Positions 49,401 through 55,717 of a DNA stretch of 64,000 nt are shown here, piece after piece. A model generated the notes under the pieces. It saw nothing but the letters and a program-made list of their open reading frames with translations, did no database searches and was not told the DNA's origin. The stretch's first letter is position 1; every line of letters starts with the position of its first letter. The position numbers were made by a program, and so were the translations under genes. Source of the stretch: Paracyclopina nana (Eukaryota; Arthropoda; Copepoda; Cyclopoida; Cyclopettidae); the NCBI GenBank assembly GCA_019096065.1, contig JAGUCH010000006.1, positions 4,050,001 to 4,114,000 of the forward strand. Reading direction: 5' to 3'.

Positions 49401-52400
49401 TTTGATAATTAATCGTCAAGCCCAGAGCTTTCACCTTGACATCGTGACCCGGCAAAGAAGCAGTCCATTTAGGATTGATATCGTCAACTTCAAGTCCCTG
49501 AAGACAATCCATGTGGCTAGAAAGCCATTTCTTGACTGGCAGGCCGATCATATTCATCAAATTTTGGCATTGAGTCACAGCCTCAGCGGCTGTGGCGACA
49601 TCTGGCTGTCCGGAGATGATATCATCCATATAGGTATCTTCCAAGAAAATCTTGGCAGCTAAAGGATATTGATCTTTGTGTTCAGTGGCGTGATAGCGTA
49701 GAGCATACAAAGCCATGCAAGGAGAGGCTTTGGCACCAAAGACAACCGACACAGACTCATAACATTGATCTTGCCAGAAGAAGCGATAATATTGGCGATC
49801 TTCAGGGAGCAAACGGAATTGCCTGTACATTTTTTGAATGTCAGCCATGATAGCAACAGGTGACATGCGCAAGCGCAATAGAACATCAAAAATCTCCATT
49901 AAAAAATTAGGACCTCGCAGTTGCAAGTCATTAAGGCTTTTTCCTTCCAATCCTTTTCTTGAGCAGTCAAAAACAACACGCAACGGAGTGGAACTGACAT
50001 CTGGATCCTTTCGAACAGTGAGCCAATGAAGATAATAGCCAATGAGCAAATTATCAACTAAAGGATTAAGTCGCCTTACAAAACCCATAGCCACATCTTG
50101 TTGTAGTGACAAAGTCACCTTTGCATGCAAATCAGGGCTGAAAGCAAGCAATTTGGCTTCAAAGCGAGACGACGATGTTCGCACATGATGATAGTTGCAT
50201 TTGATATTAGGTTGTCCAGGAGCCCAAATTGTGGGGACCATAAGATGTCCATCAGGCCCAGTTTGAATTTTCGATTTAAGGAGATCTAAAGCGTATTGAT
50301 CCTGTTTATTTACAATCTTCATCTCTTTGTCATCCATAACTCCCATGAGATCCAAAGACCACAGGTTTTCCAAAGCATCAACTGGGTTAACATCTGCAAA
50401 AGTGACAAGATCGACATCGACTGTCGATCCAAAAGATGACGCCAAACAAGTGACAGCCGAAGGATCAATCGGTTGAGTGCCATAAATACAAACTGGTCCT
50501 AGCAGAGTATCCATAACGTAAGGCGAGTTACGTTGATCTTCTGGACGCTTTGGTAAAAGCCAATCAAAATGTTCGAGTCCAATAATAAAATCAACGTTAG
50601 ATCCAGGTACCAAAGTGGGAAAAGAATGACTAGATATTTCCGGGTATTGAAGCTTCAAAACATCGAGACTAGGCATAAAACAATTGTCCAAAACAGTAGG
50701 CGAAGTATTAGCGATAATAACTTCATTACAGTTTGGATCCACTGTGCTCGTAATCCTCAACGAGACAATTTTCGACTTGATATTAGAGGTCGAAAGAAGA
50801 GTTTTCACTGGCTGAACAACGTCTTTACCTGGCAAGTTTAGTAATTGTGCTACAGCCTCCTTTATAAAACATCCAGCAGCCCCAGTATCTAACAAAACAT
50901 TAAGTTTAATCTTAAAATGCGAGTCAGGATGAGATACATATATAGGCGCAATTGGGTGACATACGTATCTGAGAGGGCGGTGCACAGCCGGAGTTTGGAG
51001 GGAAAATTGTCAGTCAGTGGTGGCAGGGGTAGCGTCTTTGGCAGACGGTGCCATCACAGTTAGTTGAGTGTGAAACGCGGCAACAATTTTATCCACAGCT
51101 TCTTTGACCAATGAATTGGTGTCCTTGGCAGCCTCCGTCGTAGCAGTCTTTGGAGGCGGAGGTTTAGGGGCGGGACCATCAGGGGATTTTGGGCAAATCA
51201 GCCAATGATGATTACTTGATTTGCACGTGCGGCACGTCCACAACTTTTTTGGACAAACATTTCGAGAATGGCTTCCCAAGGTGCAGCGAAAGCAAAGTCC
51301 TTTGGTATAGACATGAGCCTTACGATCCTTCCTATCCAATGCCAGGAATTGTTCGCACCTCCACAGAGGGTGAGAACCTTGGCATATGGTGCAACTAGAA
51401 ATTGGTTTAGAAGGAGGAGGCATTGTCGCCAAAAATATCCCCAAATCATGAGACTCATCTTCTGAGTCAGAAATGTCACTGCCATAACAAGTGTCAACCG
51501 TCAAGGTTGACATCATAGTTGTAGCGGATTGCACTGGTTCCCCAAATACACTGCGAGTTTGATGAATTAATTGCAATTGCGCCGAGCACCAGTTGTCAAA
51601 ACACTCAAACGTAAACCCATTAGGACTATGCAATGATTGATAAATCCCATATGCCATTTGAGTGACAGAATTAAATCTCAAACGAGCCATAACCGAAGAA
51701 TGATGAGAGGCCAAATTGTTGCCATCAACTTGAGCCAAATGAGTTCGCACTCTATTGACTGCAGCGCGAGCTGCACTGATAGTTTCTGATTTGGTATTGT
51801 CCATCGGTTTCAGGGCATCTAAGTTCTTGAAAGCATAAGCTATTTGACGTTCGACTATGCCATATTCAGCGTGTAATTTTCTCCAGCTTTCGGCGTAACC
51901 CTCTTCACTTCTAGGCAAAAAGACAATTTGTTCATGCGCTGGACCAGGATTGCCTTTGTTATTGGTGGCTTGAAGCAAACGAATATGCTTCTCGTTGAAG
52001 TTCAGGTAGGGGTTATTGTGGACGAGATAGTCAAAATCCGCTTTAAAGGCAAAATATTGCGACGGATCATGACCAGAGAAAGTCGGGACGTCAATGTTAG
52101 AAAGCTTAATATTTCGATAACGCTCTCTCATGTAGTGCTCAGGATCTACAATTGGAAAAGGGCTTGTTGATCCACCACCGCGAGGTGGGTCTCTCCTTGA
52201 ACTTTGAGAGCGGAAAGAGCTGTTGGCTGGCGGAGGCGGAACGTTGAAACGAACTTGGTTTTGCGAAAATGAAGATTCCATTTTCTGCGAAGAAATTGGA
52301 AGACTAGTTATAGCAGGAAGACCTTTTTCTTGCAGCTTGGCGTTGACCAGATCTTTTCTTACTTCGAGCAATGTAGAGGTCTTTTTGGTTAAGTAAAGGT

Positions 52401-55400
52401 CATACTGATGTGGTCGAATTTTGGGATCCACCAAGGACCATGACGTCAAACATGACTGTCTCTCCGTTTCAATCATTTGTAACCGAGAGAAAAGCTCATC
52501 AGCTGAGGGAGCAAAATCATCCAACTTGACTTCAGCTTCAGCTTGAGCCGAAAGCAAACGCTCCTTGATATTGACGTATGAAACCAAAAATTCATCAGCA
52601 ACCTTGTCATTATAACCAAGAGAGAGTTTTTGTGATTCATTGCACGTTTGAAAATGTTCATCATGCGAAGTAGAAGCCTCTGCCCTAGCCATTTTCTCCT
52701 TCTGTTGCTTCTCATGGGTTTCGAAAAAAGATGCCAAATTATCGGCCAACGGGTTGACAGGCTTGGGTTTGAATGGCTTCATATCAGAAAAAGATTCCTC
52801 CAATGTTGCTTTGTCCTGAGACATTTCCTGTTGAACCCTCGTGTCCCACAGAAGATTTTGGCAATCACCCATTTTTTTCAGAAGAGACGTGGCCAAATCT
52901 ACACACGATTGTTGCGTCGTCGCCGACGCATTCTCAGAAATGAATTCAACACATGTGACCAATTTATCCATGAGGCCAGAGATCTCAAAACCCAAAGTTC
53001 GAAGTCTTTCCACAGATTGAGTCTCTTTCAAGGCTAATTTAGCAGAATCCAACAAGACCGTGCCATCCGCGAGGATAGCATCCAATTTATTTTTACAAAG
53101 CTGATCTTGATTCAGTTGAGATCCCAGTTGAGCCTTCAATTGTGAAAAGGTACGGCCAGCTTGTGGATCCTGGACCGACGAAGGCTTCTCTGCTTTAGGG
53201 TTAGTTGCTTTGCTCATGATTGGAGAAAAAATATCGCCCTTGGACACTAAATTGAATGGTTGACTCGTGTCGACGGAAGAAAAACCTTGAAATTCAACAA
53301 GTGTGGAATTCCTCGTCGCCGAGGTAATTTCAGACGTTGATAGGTTTGGTAAGGATCGTTGGCGAACGGCAGTTTTATTGGCAGTATTATCTTTTAATGA
53401 GATGTCCAAAAAACTTGAATTACCTGACGTCTGTAGTGAGCCGTCAATCCGTTCGCTTGTAGCGTCAGGTTTTACTGCCAACTTTTCTTGTTCCACTTGG
53501 ATTCGAATTTCTTCATCCGATGGAGCAGGTAAGCCTTTTTTCCTTGCGCTTTGCCGTGTACCTGCTGCTTCTTCTTTACCTTTCGATTTAGGCAGTGGGT
53601 TCTTCTTTCCAGTGTTTCTTGCAGGGGTTGTGCCTGTATTCCTAGGCATGACATCTATTTAAAGGTACCGGTTTACCTGGGCAGCCGCGAGGCTGCCTGC
53701 AATCCCGGGTCGCTGGCACCAGATGTTTCGAGAGGACGTCTACCGCGGCCTCGACGATGGAAGCTTCAAGTACTACCGACTTTGTAAGCTTCATACAAAA
53801 GAAATGAAATAAAAGATACATAAAATACAACTTGTTTGTTCGGTATCGGATTCGTGAGTGCTTTATTGAGAAAAAGTAAAGCTGAAACGGTGAACATAAA
53901 CTCAGTATTGACAAAGAGAGATAATGTTGAGAGACAAGGTGAATAAAGACAAGGGGTACCAACACCAACCCTTCAACCACTACCACAATAGCCACAACTA
54001 TCACACCTGCAACCACAACTGCTACAGCTACAACAACAACAACAACCACAGCTATAACAATTACTACAACTACATCACAAACAACCACTGCCAGCACAAC
54101 TTCAACTGCAACTGCTTCTACTTTAACTGTTACTTTAACAACAACTACACCAACAACTACAAGTGGAAACTGCATTTCCTCAATCTATGATGAAAGTTCC
54201 TCTGAGAAAGGTTATGACGCCAAGAAAGTTTTTGGCGATTGCAAATCAGCTGGCAAATCAAAAAATCATTGGGAGAGCAAAGAAAGCTGGCCTTACTTCA
54301 TCATAGACATGGGATGCTCAACACGTATTGAAAAAGTCATAGTTCGCAACTATTTTGGGGACTCTAAAAATGGCATGTAAGCTGTAGCATTAGCCGCATT
54401 TTTTTAGCAAGTGAGCATTAAAGGTATTTTATCTCAGGGGAAGCAAAGACATAAGGGTGAGTTTGTATGCTGAGGGCAGCACGCTTGAACCGGCATCTGC
54501 TCTGAAAGAAGCTAATTTTTCCCTGAAAGACTACTCTGACAAATCTGGTTGTGATATTCCTGCTGAGGAGTTGAGCATGGGAACAGCCTACAATGCCAGG
54601 TATGTTCGAATTGATGTGGCTTCGACATTTATGTCAAGCAATACTGCTGCCCTTCAAAATGTCTCATGGGAGTAGTCAATAAAGCTTATTTTACCTGTTA
54701 TTTGGAAGCAATTGTCATAATGCTTCCACACTTCATCATCTGAGAGTTGGTTGGTAAAATTTCGCTTCTTGGCGTATTTCTGTAGAGACTTCCTTTTCGA
54801 AACCATTCTACGATCCGGCTGGAAGCCACTTCTCATCCAAAAAGCTTCAATTCGTTGCTCTCGATCAATCGATTGGTTCAACAGATGAGGATGCCTCTGA
54901 GCCAAGTGAATGTGCAGCAAACGGTTGAGGCTTGCTAAATGGTGGTCAGTTTTCCTCTCCACATACGCAAAAGTATCTTCGTTTCCAGGGAGAATATCGT
55001 AATATTTTGCCTTGTCTTGTGGAGCATCAACTGTCAGCTCTGTCTGTGATTGGAGCAACAAATGTTTCTTCACTGCCGGTTCGAGAATTTCAGCTTCTTT
55101 GGCGGCCAATTCTTGTAGGCTTTTAAGCTTTGCTGGTAAGTCGTCAACTAGAGTAGTATTAGTTGCGAACTGGAACAGCTCCAAAGAGTCTGGAAGTACT
55201 TGGTTCGGGTTTAAAACGGTAGAGTACCAACCATAGTACTTGGGTTTGTTCAAGTAGATTTGTTTCTCCTCCACGGTTTTCAGTGACTTCATGAAATTTT
55301 TTAGACTGTCGTACTCTTTTTCATCCGAGTTGCGGTAGTGTTCAACTTTCGGAAATTCTGGAGTTGGAGTGTATTCTTCAGTCTTCATTGGCCCATGAAA

Positions 55401-55487
55401 ATTACGGCAGTTGCCAACTAGTGAAGCTCCTGACGTTCGCACATTTTTCAACGCACTTAATTTCACGAACATAGTGTGGACGTTCAT
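40404..55487 (-). CDS. mRpS30: Mitochondrial ribosomal protein S30 (mL65)
   Basis: Exons are complement(join(40404..40961, 41463..41938, 54695..55487)), 608 aa, phases 1 and 0, all GT-AG. Start is the ATG at 55487. The first 34 residues are basic/hydroxylated and lack acids, as in a mitochondrial presequence. Exon 1 contains KPKYYGWYSTVLNP and an FQFATNTTLV-type stretch resembling the conserved region of PDCD9/mRpS30 proteins of the large mitoribosomal subunit. The C terminus is basic and aromatic (KKYQGYSRVRPVFPP). Intron 1 is 12.8 kb because it hosts an antisense gene that itself carries an LTR retrotransposon; intron 2 is about 500 bp. The gene is head-to-head with the Maf-HAD gene. The family name rests on recognised motifs, not on an alignment. 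Confidence 0.75.
42692..42696. repeat. Target-site duplication CCAAC, left
   Basis: A 5-bp CCAAC lies directly outside the left LTR and is repeated at 53965-53969. Five bases is the usual BEL/Pao duplication length. Confidence 0.93.
42697..42937 (-). repeat. 3' LTR of the BEL/Pao element, 241 bp
   Basis: The LTR begins TGTTGG and ends GAAACA on the minus strand (TG...CA). It contains an AATAAA in sense orientation (TCTCAATAAAGC) and another on the plus strand at about 42780. Read base by base, it is identical to the right copy. Confidence 0.95.
42938..42949 (-). promoter_or_regulatory. Polypurine tract of the BEL/Pao element
   Basis: TTGGGGGGAGGA on the minus strand abuts the 3' LTR. This is the expected site and composition for the plus-strand primer of reverse transcription. 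Confidence 0.85.
42948..42971. repeat. 24-bp perfect palindrome at the end of ORF3
   Basis: AAGTTAGGCCTC followed by its exact reverse complement. It sits between the ORF3 stop codon, which it overlaps, and the purine tract. Its role is unknown. It could form an RNA hairpin at the 3' end of the genome or act as a dimerisation or export structure. Confidence 0.95.
42970..46500 (-). CDS. BEL/Pao ORF3: Arg/Ser-rich, exonuclease-like, zinc-knuckle protein
   Basis: The ORF has 1,176 codons, ATG at 46500 and stop at 42970-42972. Residues about 25-110 are an RS/RD-rich tract like SR splicing proteins. A Pro/Ala-rich linker follows. Residues about 590-815 resemble the RNase D/WRN-type 3'-5' exonuclease fold: an LP..I..IL.DP.ILK segment (about 687), GMSYVAKRL (about 747) and CSRPLSQWLDGLVFYVF (about 795). 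The acidic catalytic positions seem lost: VVTIPW stands where the family has V-x-D-x-E-W, and the Y-x3-D motif is absent. An acidic stretch precedes knuckle-like C-x4-C-x4-H-x4-C and C-x2-C-x4-H-x4-H motifs near residue 1075. There is no signal peptide or membrane segment, so it is not an envelope. The ORF itself is certain; the exonuclease reading is my pattern match. Confidence 0.6.
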   Translation of the reverse strand: MATNNSNASDILDIVDTDTPSDWDSPRRQSESRRAPRTSSERYNNRDRSRSSDRRDRHGQRYQSPSRRSPSRDQGRSRGPGSSRSRDRQRSHSRSDHRGDNRSDSRSSANPDYYQLYMQAKNEASAMEERFKEMGRRLASNREVDAAAISAMALVPPPSLPSASMAPPLPVPPPTTQAVSHHSTSTPDITMAPSKQEAQPLAQPLYTLKARRPAPLRRAVRFAVDVSLEPATPSCWPMMTASPPPAVIKTTKATPSANSRQDELINISEQIAKRWGFQRALYDEDLLSMDIISRLSTYRDPTVALLGSNFNYALRSPSDLRSDAQRTAARLSVVTDEGMRLANLYAGKNAISTMQIAHHDLYMSSVISTPSELMIWAARPLNDGERQVAKKSAAIYHEIARGMATLRFKWLKNHRQTHPKFATAAASPEGQDESFTEEDLTNFLATFPVTDACRLRPWMTGCSSLFLGEDGDVQRPSDYDDEAMVTLMGGFSATPPTMIGPLATPLPQGPVHILCPAAHSYVADLPEHLRVPCPLNLCATKFPLQVSADDVLPHGLPEDKFQLTYPKHLAYKDSLGLAGPFDVRLRDGLRNIVAYDSEVEWANLMLLLKKDEFFEQIRGRTFCSVVTIPWTAGAYSRCGFGSSSPAKAAFTVFGIMSPNGIALFIVVNYGGLAEPVLGRRIPDEIGAILADPTILKGQFNIYETRQSLAALNVDLVGDCDISNVATFAFPPSTLDRSLTAKNGMSYVAKRLHLPSFVEVYRPKSSSRGLDAENEAQPPIVMKGDVMQVYWPSSDCSRPLSQWLDGLVFYVFYRLAVPYLLLGREASAILDHFEATDDADAGRVIHYLTTMTKGRQAINNISNKRSIHVWAFGKADFMKDPSLRPGPAYFHAGDTNPVICSPVVVRAALKSVVYAPDPHAASPSLRADLKAYLEGRAYDSVLIQSLLDQMLIPGTMFPHRCSACSSTAHLDDEQHAVIEALDDDEEEEIIDPEATTDSSASEADELRITIPNDQATSAPQNAGATAVAAVSMPTFDELIKPPQKKKTKNKMPCRKLRKRCIYPRCYGTNHILATCPKFLQVCSECNGLGHAAFDHVKVPMLVLENDFALLAPFNFHCLGLFKGLQWVWRQGDRHQFQIGVSVSASATLVCVPSDLDWFIGGKPENAVDDAVADEAQQ
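46548..46570 (-). promoter_or_regulatory. Candidate splice acceptor before ORF3
   Basis: On the minus strand CTGACTAAC is followed by ATTTTCAG, with the AG at 46550-46549. This is an excellent branch point and 3' splice site 48 nt before the ORF3 ATG. Paired with the leader donor it would give an ORF3 mRNA lacking gag and pol. Confidence 0.65.
46657..51009 (-). CDS. pol: BEL/Pao pol: protease, reverse transcriptase, RNase H, integrase
   Basis: The frame follows the gag UGA at 51012-51010 directly and ends in TAA at 46657-46659. Aspartic protease LDTGAAG lies near residue 40. RT has YMDDII near residue 460, and the Pao-type A17 region follows. RNase H begins at IIFTDAS. The integrase has an H-H-C-C zinc site near 1025 (CIECQK) and catalytic D, D and E in SLDFAGPF (about 1067), IRSDNQ (about 1129) and NGLGEAA (about 1188). 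A C-terminal domain like DUF5641 starts at KKGQLVLVADDL. No ATG precedes the protease; the first M-like codon at 50985 is GTG. Because pol is in the gag frame, expression by stop-codon readthrough is the simplest model. All catalytic signatures appear present. Confidence 0.93.
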   Translation of the reverse strand, partial: QFSLQTPAVHRPLRYVCHPIAPIYVSHPDSHFKIKLNVLLDTGAAGCFIKEAVAQLLNLPGKDVVQPVKTLLSTSNIKSKIVSLRITSTVDPNCNEVIIANTSPTVLDNCFMPSLDVLKLQYPEISSHSFPTLVPGSNVDFIIGLEHFDWLLPKRPEDQRNSPYVMDTLLGPVCIYGTQPIDPSAVTCLASSFGSTVDVDLVTFADVNPVDALENLWSLDLMGVMDDKEMKIVNKQDQYALDLLKSKIQTGPDGHLMVPTIWAPGQPNIKCNYHHVRTSSSRFEAKLLAFSPDLHAKVTLSLQQDVAMGFVRRLNPLVDNLLIGYYLHWLTVRKDPDVSSTPLRVVFDCSRKGLEGKSLNDLQLRGPNFLMEIFDVLLRLRMSPVAIMADIQKMYRQFRLLPEDRQYYRFFWQDQCYESVSVVFGAKASPCMALYALRYHATEHKDQYPLAAKIFLEDTYMDDIISGQPDVATAAEAVTQCQNLMNMIGLPVKKWLSSHMDCLQGLEVDDINPKWTASLPGHDVKVKALGLTINYQKDRIEFHCPDLSQITASPITMRKFASMACKLYDPLGLIDPVTLLLRFSMQKMCALRTTQQFDWDTKLDLLGNTEVDSIIKEWRAIIALLPSLSLLSFPRAVLANSTQTPRLIIFTDASELAYSAVAYIKYDAPLMVNLLVSKRRLAPLKQKLSIPQLELLGTLMGARLARHICRLFTQIVTVHLFTDSRCVLTWISKPGVNWRAFIARRVCEIYSLTKHYIWSHVAGKDNPADAPSRGKTPAQLHDFPLWQSGPQWLQLPDDQYPMWAPDVADHEAVAEYVQPQAQISLAFQLADNALMSLLDKQHLFLQLRTFPVEKIFAATRSFAKAKVLLGHFLNFVHLLRTTAKHVRNGLSRPDAILASTNGGRKYIIPQCAKAETLLIAMNQQHYFDHEVDYLLKHSQYPKTSQLVGLKIMVGSFGEIRSQGRTSEISSPWTNNRLILPPSQISESIIKGFHDKIGHGIGKQSLLNRLRSKYWLIKGKWQCEKVLRKCIECQKMKNKPVQPAMAPHPPRAVALTNILPFRHVSLDFAGPFKVIQNRALTKRWVLVVVCRHTKAIHTEVTPSLKTESVVFALERFVARRGCPETIRSDNQSSLVRAMKDLNEDERMIELKKDISQLDWLHLRKWGADCGVRQWLFSPPYGPNFNGLGEAAIKLWKKAFFKTYRKHRLRLEEFETMVVKAEGTVNTRPLGEINGDVITPSHFLTYGPPGETLPVLPADEVFSLPHRYALIEQCLQDLWQEWLPEWLSQIHQLPKWQTSQGSLKKGQLVLVADDLDRRNTWKYGKIVQLHPGTDGIVRTASLQVQPSRKKNKIILLRPVNRLVPIDVIQEEDDSLSTLPVEDDVPFLDDDPNFGPPLLDDEEDGDDLPEEEIIVKSQPVTQHWEQAYQQMESNDIRSRLRSSKQKQGFSALP
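51010..51012 (-). promoter_or_regulatory. In-frame UGA between gag and pol (candidate readthrough site)
   Basis: The gag stop reads GAC-UGA-CAA-UUU, and pol continues in the same frame. UGA followed by C is the leakiest stop context, and CAA after the stop resembles the tobamovirus-type CAR-YYA readthrough signal except at its last base. That comparison is from established knowledge; use here is inferred. Confidence 0.65.
51010..53649 (-). CDS. gag: BEL/Pao gag
   Basis: The ORF has 879 codons with its ATG at 53649, 75 nt inside the 5' LTR boundary. The first 450 residues are Lys/Ser-rich, then coiled-coil-like. From about residue 505, IDVPTFSGHDPSQYFAFKAD and the following 130 residues fit the DUF1759 capsid-like region of BEL gag. 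Three CCHC-type motifs follow between residues about 750 and 820 (CTICQGSHPLWRC with C-x2-C-x3-H-x4-C, then two C-x2-C-x4-H-x4-C knuckles). The product packages the RNA genome in virus-like particles. The N-terminal extension makes it longer than many BEL gags. Confidence 0.9.
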   Translation of the reverse strand: MPRNTGTTPARNTGKKNPLPKSKGKEEAAGTRQSARKKGLPAPSDEEIRIQVEQEKLAVKPDATSERIDGSLQTSGNSSFLDISLKDNTANKTAVRQRSLPNLSTSEITSATRNSTLVEFQGFSSVDTSQPFNLVSKGDIFSPIMSKATNPKAEKPSSVQDPQAGRTFSQLKAQLGSQLNQDQLCKNKLDAILADGTVLLDSAKLALKETQSVERLRTLGFEISGLMDKLVTCVEFISENASATTQQSCVDLATSLLKKMGDCQNLLWDTRVQQEMSQDKATLEESFSDMKPFKPKPVNPLADNLASFFETHEKQQKEKMARAEASTSHDEHFQTCNESQKLSLGYNDKVADEFLVSYVNIKERLLSAQAEAEVKLDDFAPSADELFSRLQMIETERQSCLTSWSLVDPKIRPHQYDLYLTKKTSTLLEVRKDLVNAKLQEKGLPAITSLPISSQKMESSFSQNQVRFNVPPPPANSSFRSQSSRRDPPRGGGSTSPFPIVDPEHYMRERYRNIKLSNIDVPTFSGHDPSQYFAFKADFDYLVHNNPYLNFNEKHIRLLQATNNKGNPGPAHEQIVFLPRSEEGYAESWRKLHAEYGIVERQIAYAFKNLDALKPMDNTKSETISAARAAVNRVRTHLAQVDGNNLASHHSSVMARLRFNSVTQMAYGIYQSLHSPNGFTFECFDNWCSAQLQLIHQTRSVFGEPVQSATTMMSTLTVDTCYGSDISDSEDESHDLGIFLATMPPPSKPISSCTICQGSHPLWRCEQFLALDRKDRKAHVYTKGLCFRCTLGSHSRNVCPKKLWTCRTCKSSNHHWLICPKSPDGPAPKPPPPKTATTEAAKDTNSLVKEAVDKIVAAFHTQLTVMAPSAKDATPATTD
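53675..53698 (-). promoter_or_regulatory. Leader hairpin and candidate splice donor
   Basis: On the minus strand GGCAGCC-TCGC-GGCTGCC (53697-53680) forms a 7-bp GC stem. It is followed directly by CAG|GTAAAC, a consensus 5' splice site with the GT at 53676-53675. It lies between the primer-binding site and the gag ATG, where retroviruses place their major splice donor. Confidence 0.65.
53701..53721 (-). promoter_or_regulatory. tRNA primer-binding site
   Basis: TGGTGCCAGCGACCCGGGAT on the minus strand starts two bases inside the 5' LTR. It is complementary to a tRNA 3' end (CCA plus acceptor and T-arm). I could not assign which tRNA. Confidence 0.85.
53724..53964 (-). repeat. 5' LTR of the BEL/Pao element, 241 bp
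   Basis: This LTR is identical to 42697-42937. As the 5' LTR it should hold the promoter. It carries a pyrimidine-rich segment (TTTACTTTTTCTC) and AATAAA, and its start of transcription is not obvious by eye. Confidence 0.95.
53965..53969. repeat. Target-site duplication CCAAC, right
   Basis: This is the second copy of CCAAC. Collapsing the two copies rejoins the Thr-rich reading frame of the host gene. Confidence 0.93.
54678..54683 (+). terminator. Poly(A) signal of the interrupted secreted-protein gene
   Basis: AATAAA begins two bases after the TAG stop at 54673-54675. Cleavage some 15-25 nt downstream would fall on the exon 1 donor region (54695) of mRpS30 on the other strand. Confidence 0.75.
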
Positions 55488-55717
55488 TTTCGCGAAACAA
55501 ATAATCAGCCTTAAAAAATTGTAAACATTGGGATAATTCCGTCAACTCGGAGATAAACAAAGTCACGGAACCTATAACTACTGTCCTACTTGACATTACA
55601 TATTTCAAAGAAATATTTTTAGTCCAAGTAGGGCTTTTTTAGTTAATCTTCAAAGAAACCTAGGCTAACAACAGCGTTTTCATTATTCACGTTGATTTCT
55701 CATTTTTTCGGAACAGA
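55488..55717. promoter_or_regulatory. Shared head-to-head promoter of mRpS30 and the Maf-HAD gene
   Basis: The two start codons are 230 bp apart and diverge, so both 5' UTRs and core promoters must fit here. No clear TATA box was seen. A divergent housekeeping promoter is inferred from the arrangement. Confidence 0.6.

Larger units (their letters stand above)
42697..53964 (-). mobile_element. BEL/Pao LTR retrotransposon, 11.3 kb, three long ORFs, apparently intact
   Basis: Element orientation is the minus strand. Order: 5' LTR, primer-binding site, leader with splice donor, gag (879 codons), in-frame UGA, pol (protease, RT, RNase H, integrase), splice acceptor, ORF3 (1,176 codons), purine tract, 3' LTR. 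BEL/Pao assignment rests on the protease/RT/integrase order, the YMDD RT core inside an A17-type pol, CCHC-type gag and the 5-bp duplication. Both LTRs appear identical over 241 bp and no ORF is broken by a frameshift, so it may be active. At 11.3 kb it is larger than typical family members, because of ORF3. Confidence 0.93.
42088..54675 (+). pseudogene. Secreted PAN/mucin/discoidin-like gene interrupted by a BEL/Pao insertion
   Basis: Without the insertion the gene reads 42088..42696, 53970..54376, 54438..54675 (417 aa) with one 61-nt GT-AG intron. The ATG at 42088 gives a hydrophobic signal peptide (LGSFMLLSLLG). Residues about 50-85 resemble a PAN/apple module (CAAFCISNKDTCDGYAW, then CQL). 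A Thr-rich mucin-like segment of about 140 residues follows. The last 115 residues resemble an F5/8 type C galactose-binding domain (WPYFIIDMGCSTRIEKVIVRN, then ARYVRIDVAS). An extracellular, heavily O-glycosylated, glycan-binding role is inferred. In this allele translation enters the LTR and stops after 27 foreign residues at 42778-42780, where the LTR also offers AATAAA. The frame is otherwise intact, so it is a fresh disruption, not an old pseudogene. It lies antisense within intron 1 of mRpS30. An in-frame ATG at 42052 is an alternative start. Confidence 0.75.

Noticed and set aside
50983..50985. GTG as a translation start of pol
   Set aside because: It is not an ATG, lies 24 nt downstream of the gag stop and is in the gag frame. 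Readthrough of the UGA explains pol better.
53642..54175. Minus-strand Val-rich frame of 177 codons crossing the 5' LTR
   Set aside because: It is the antisense of the Thr-rich mucin segment (GTN opposite ACN codons) joined to LTR sequence.
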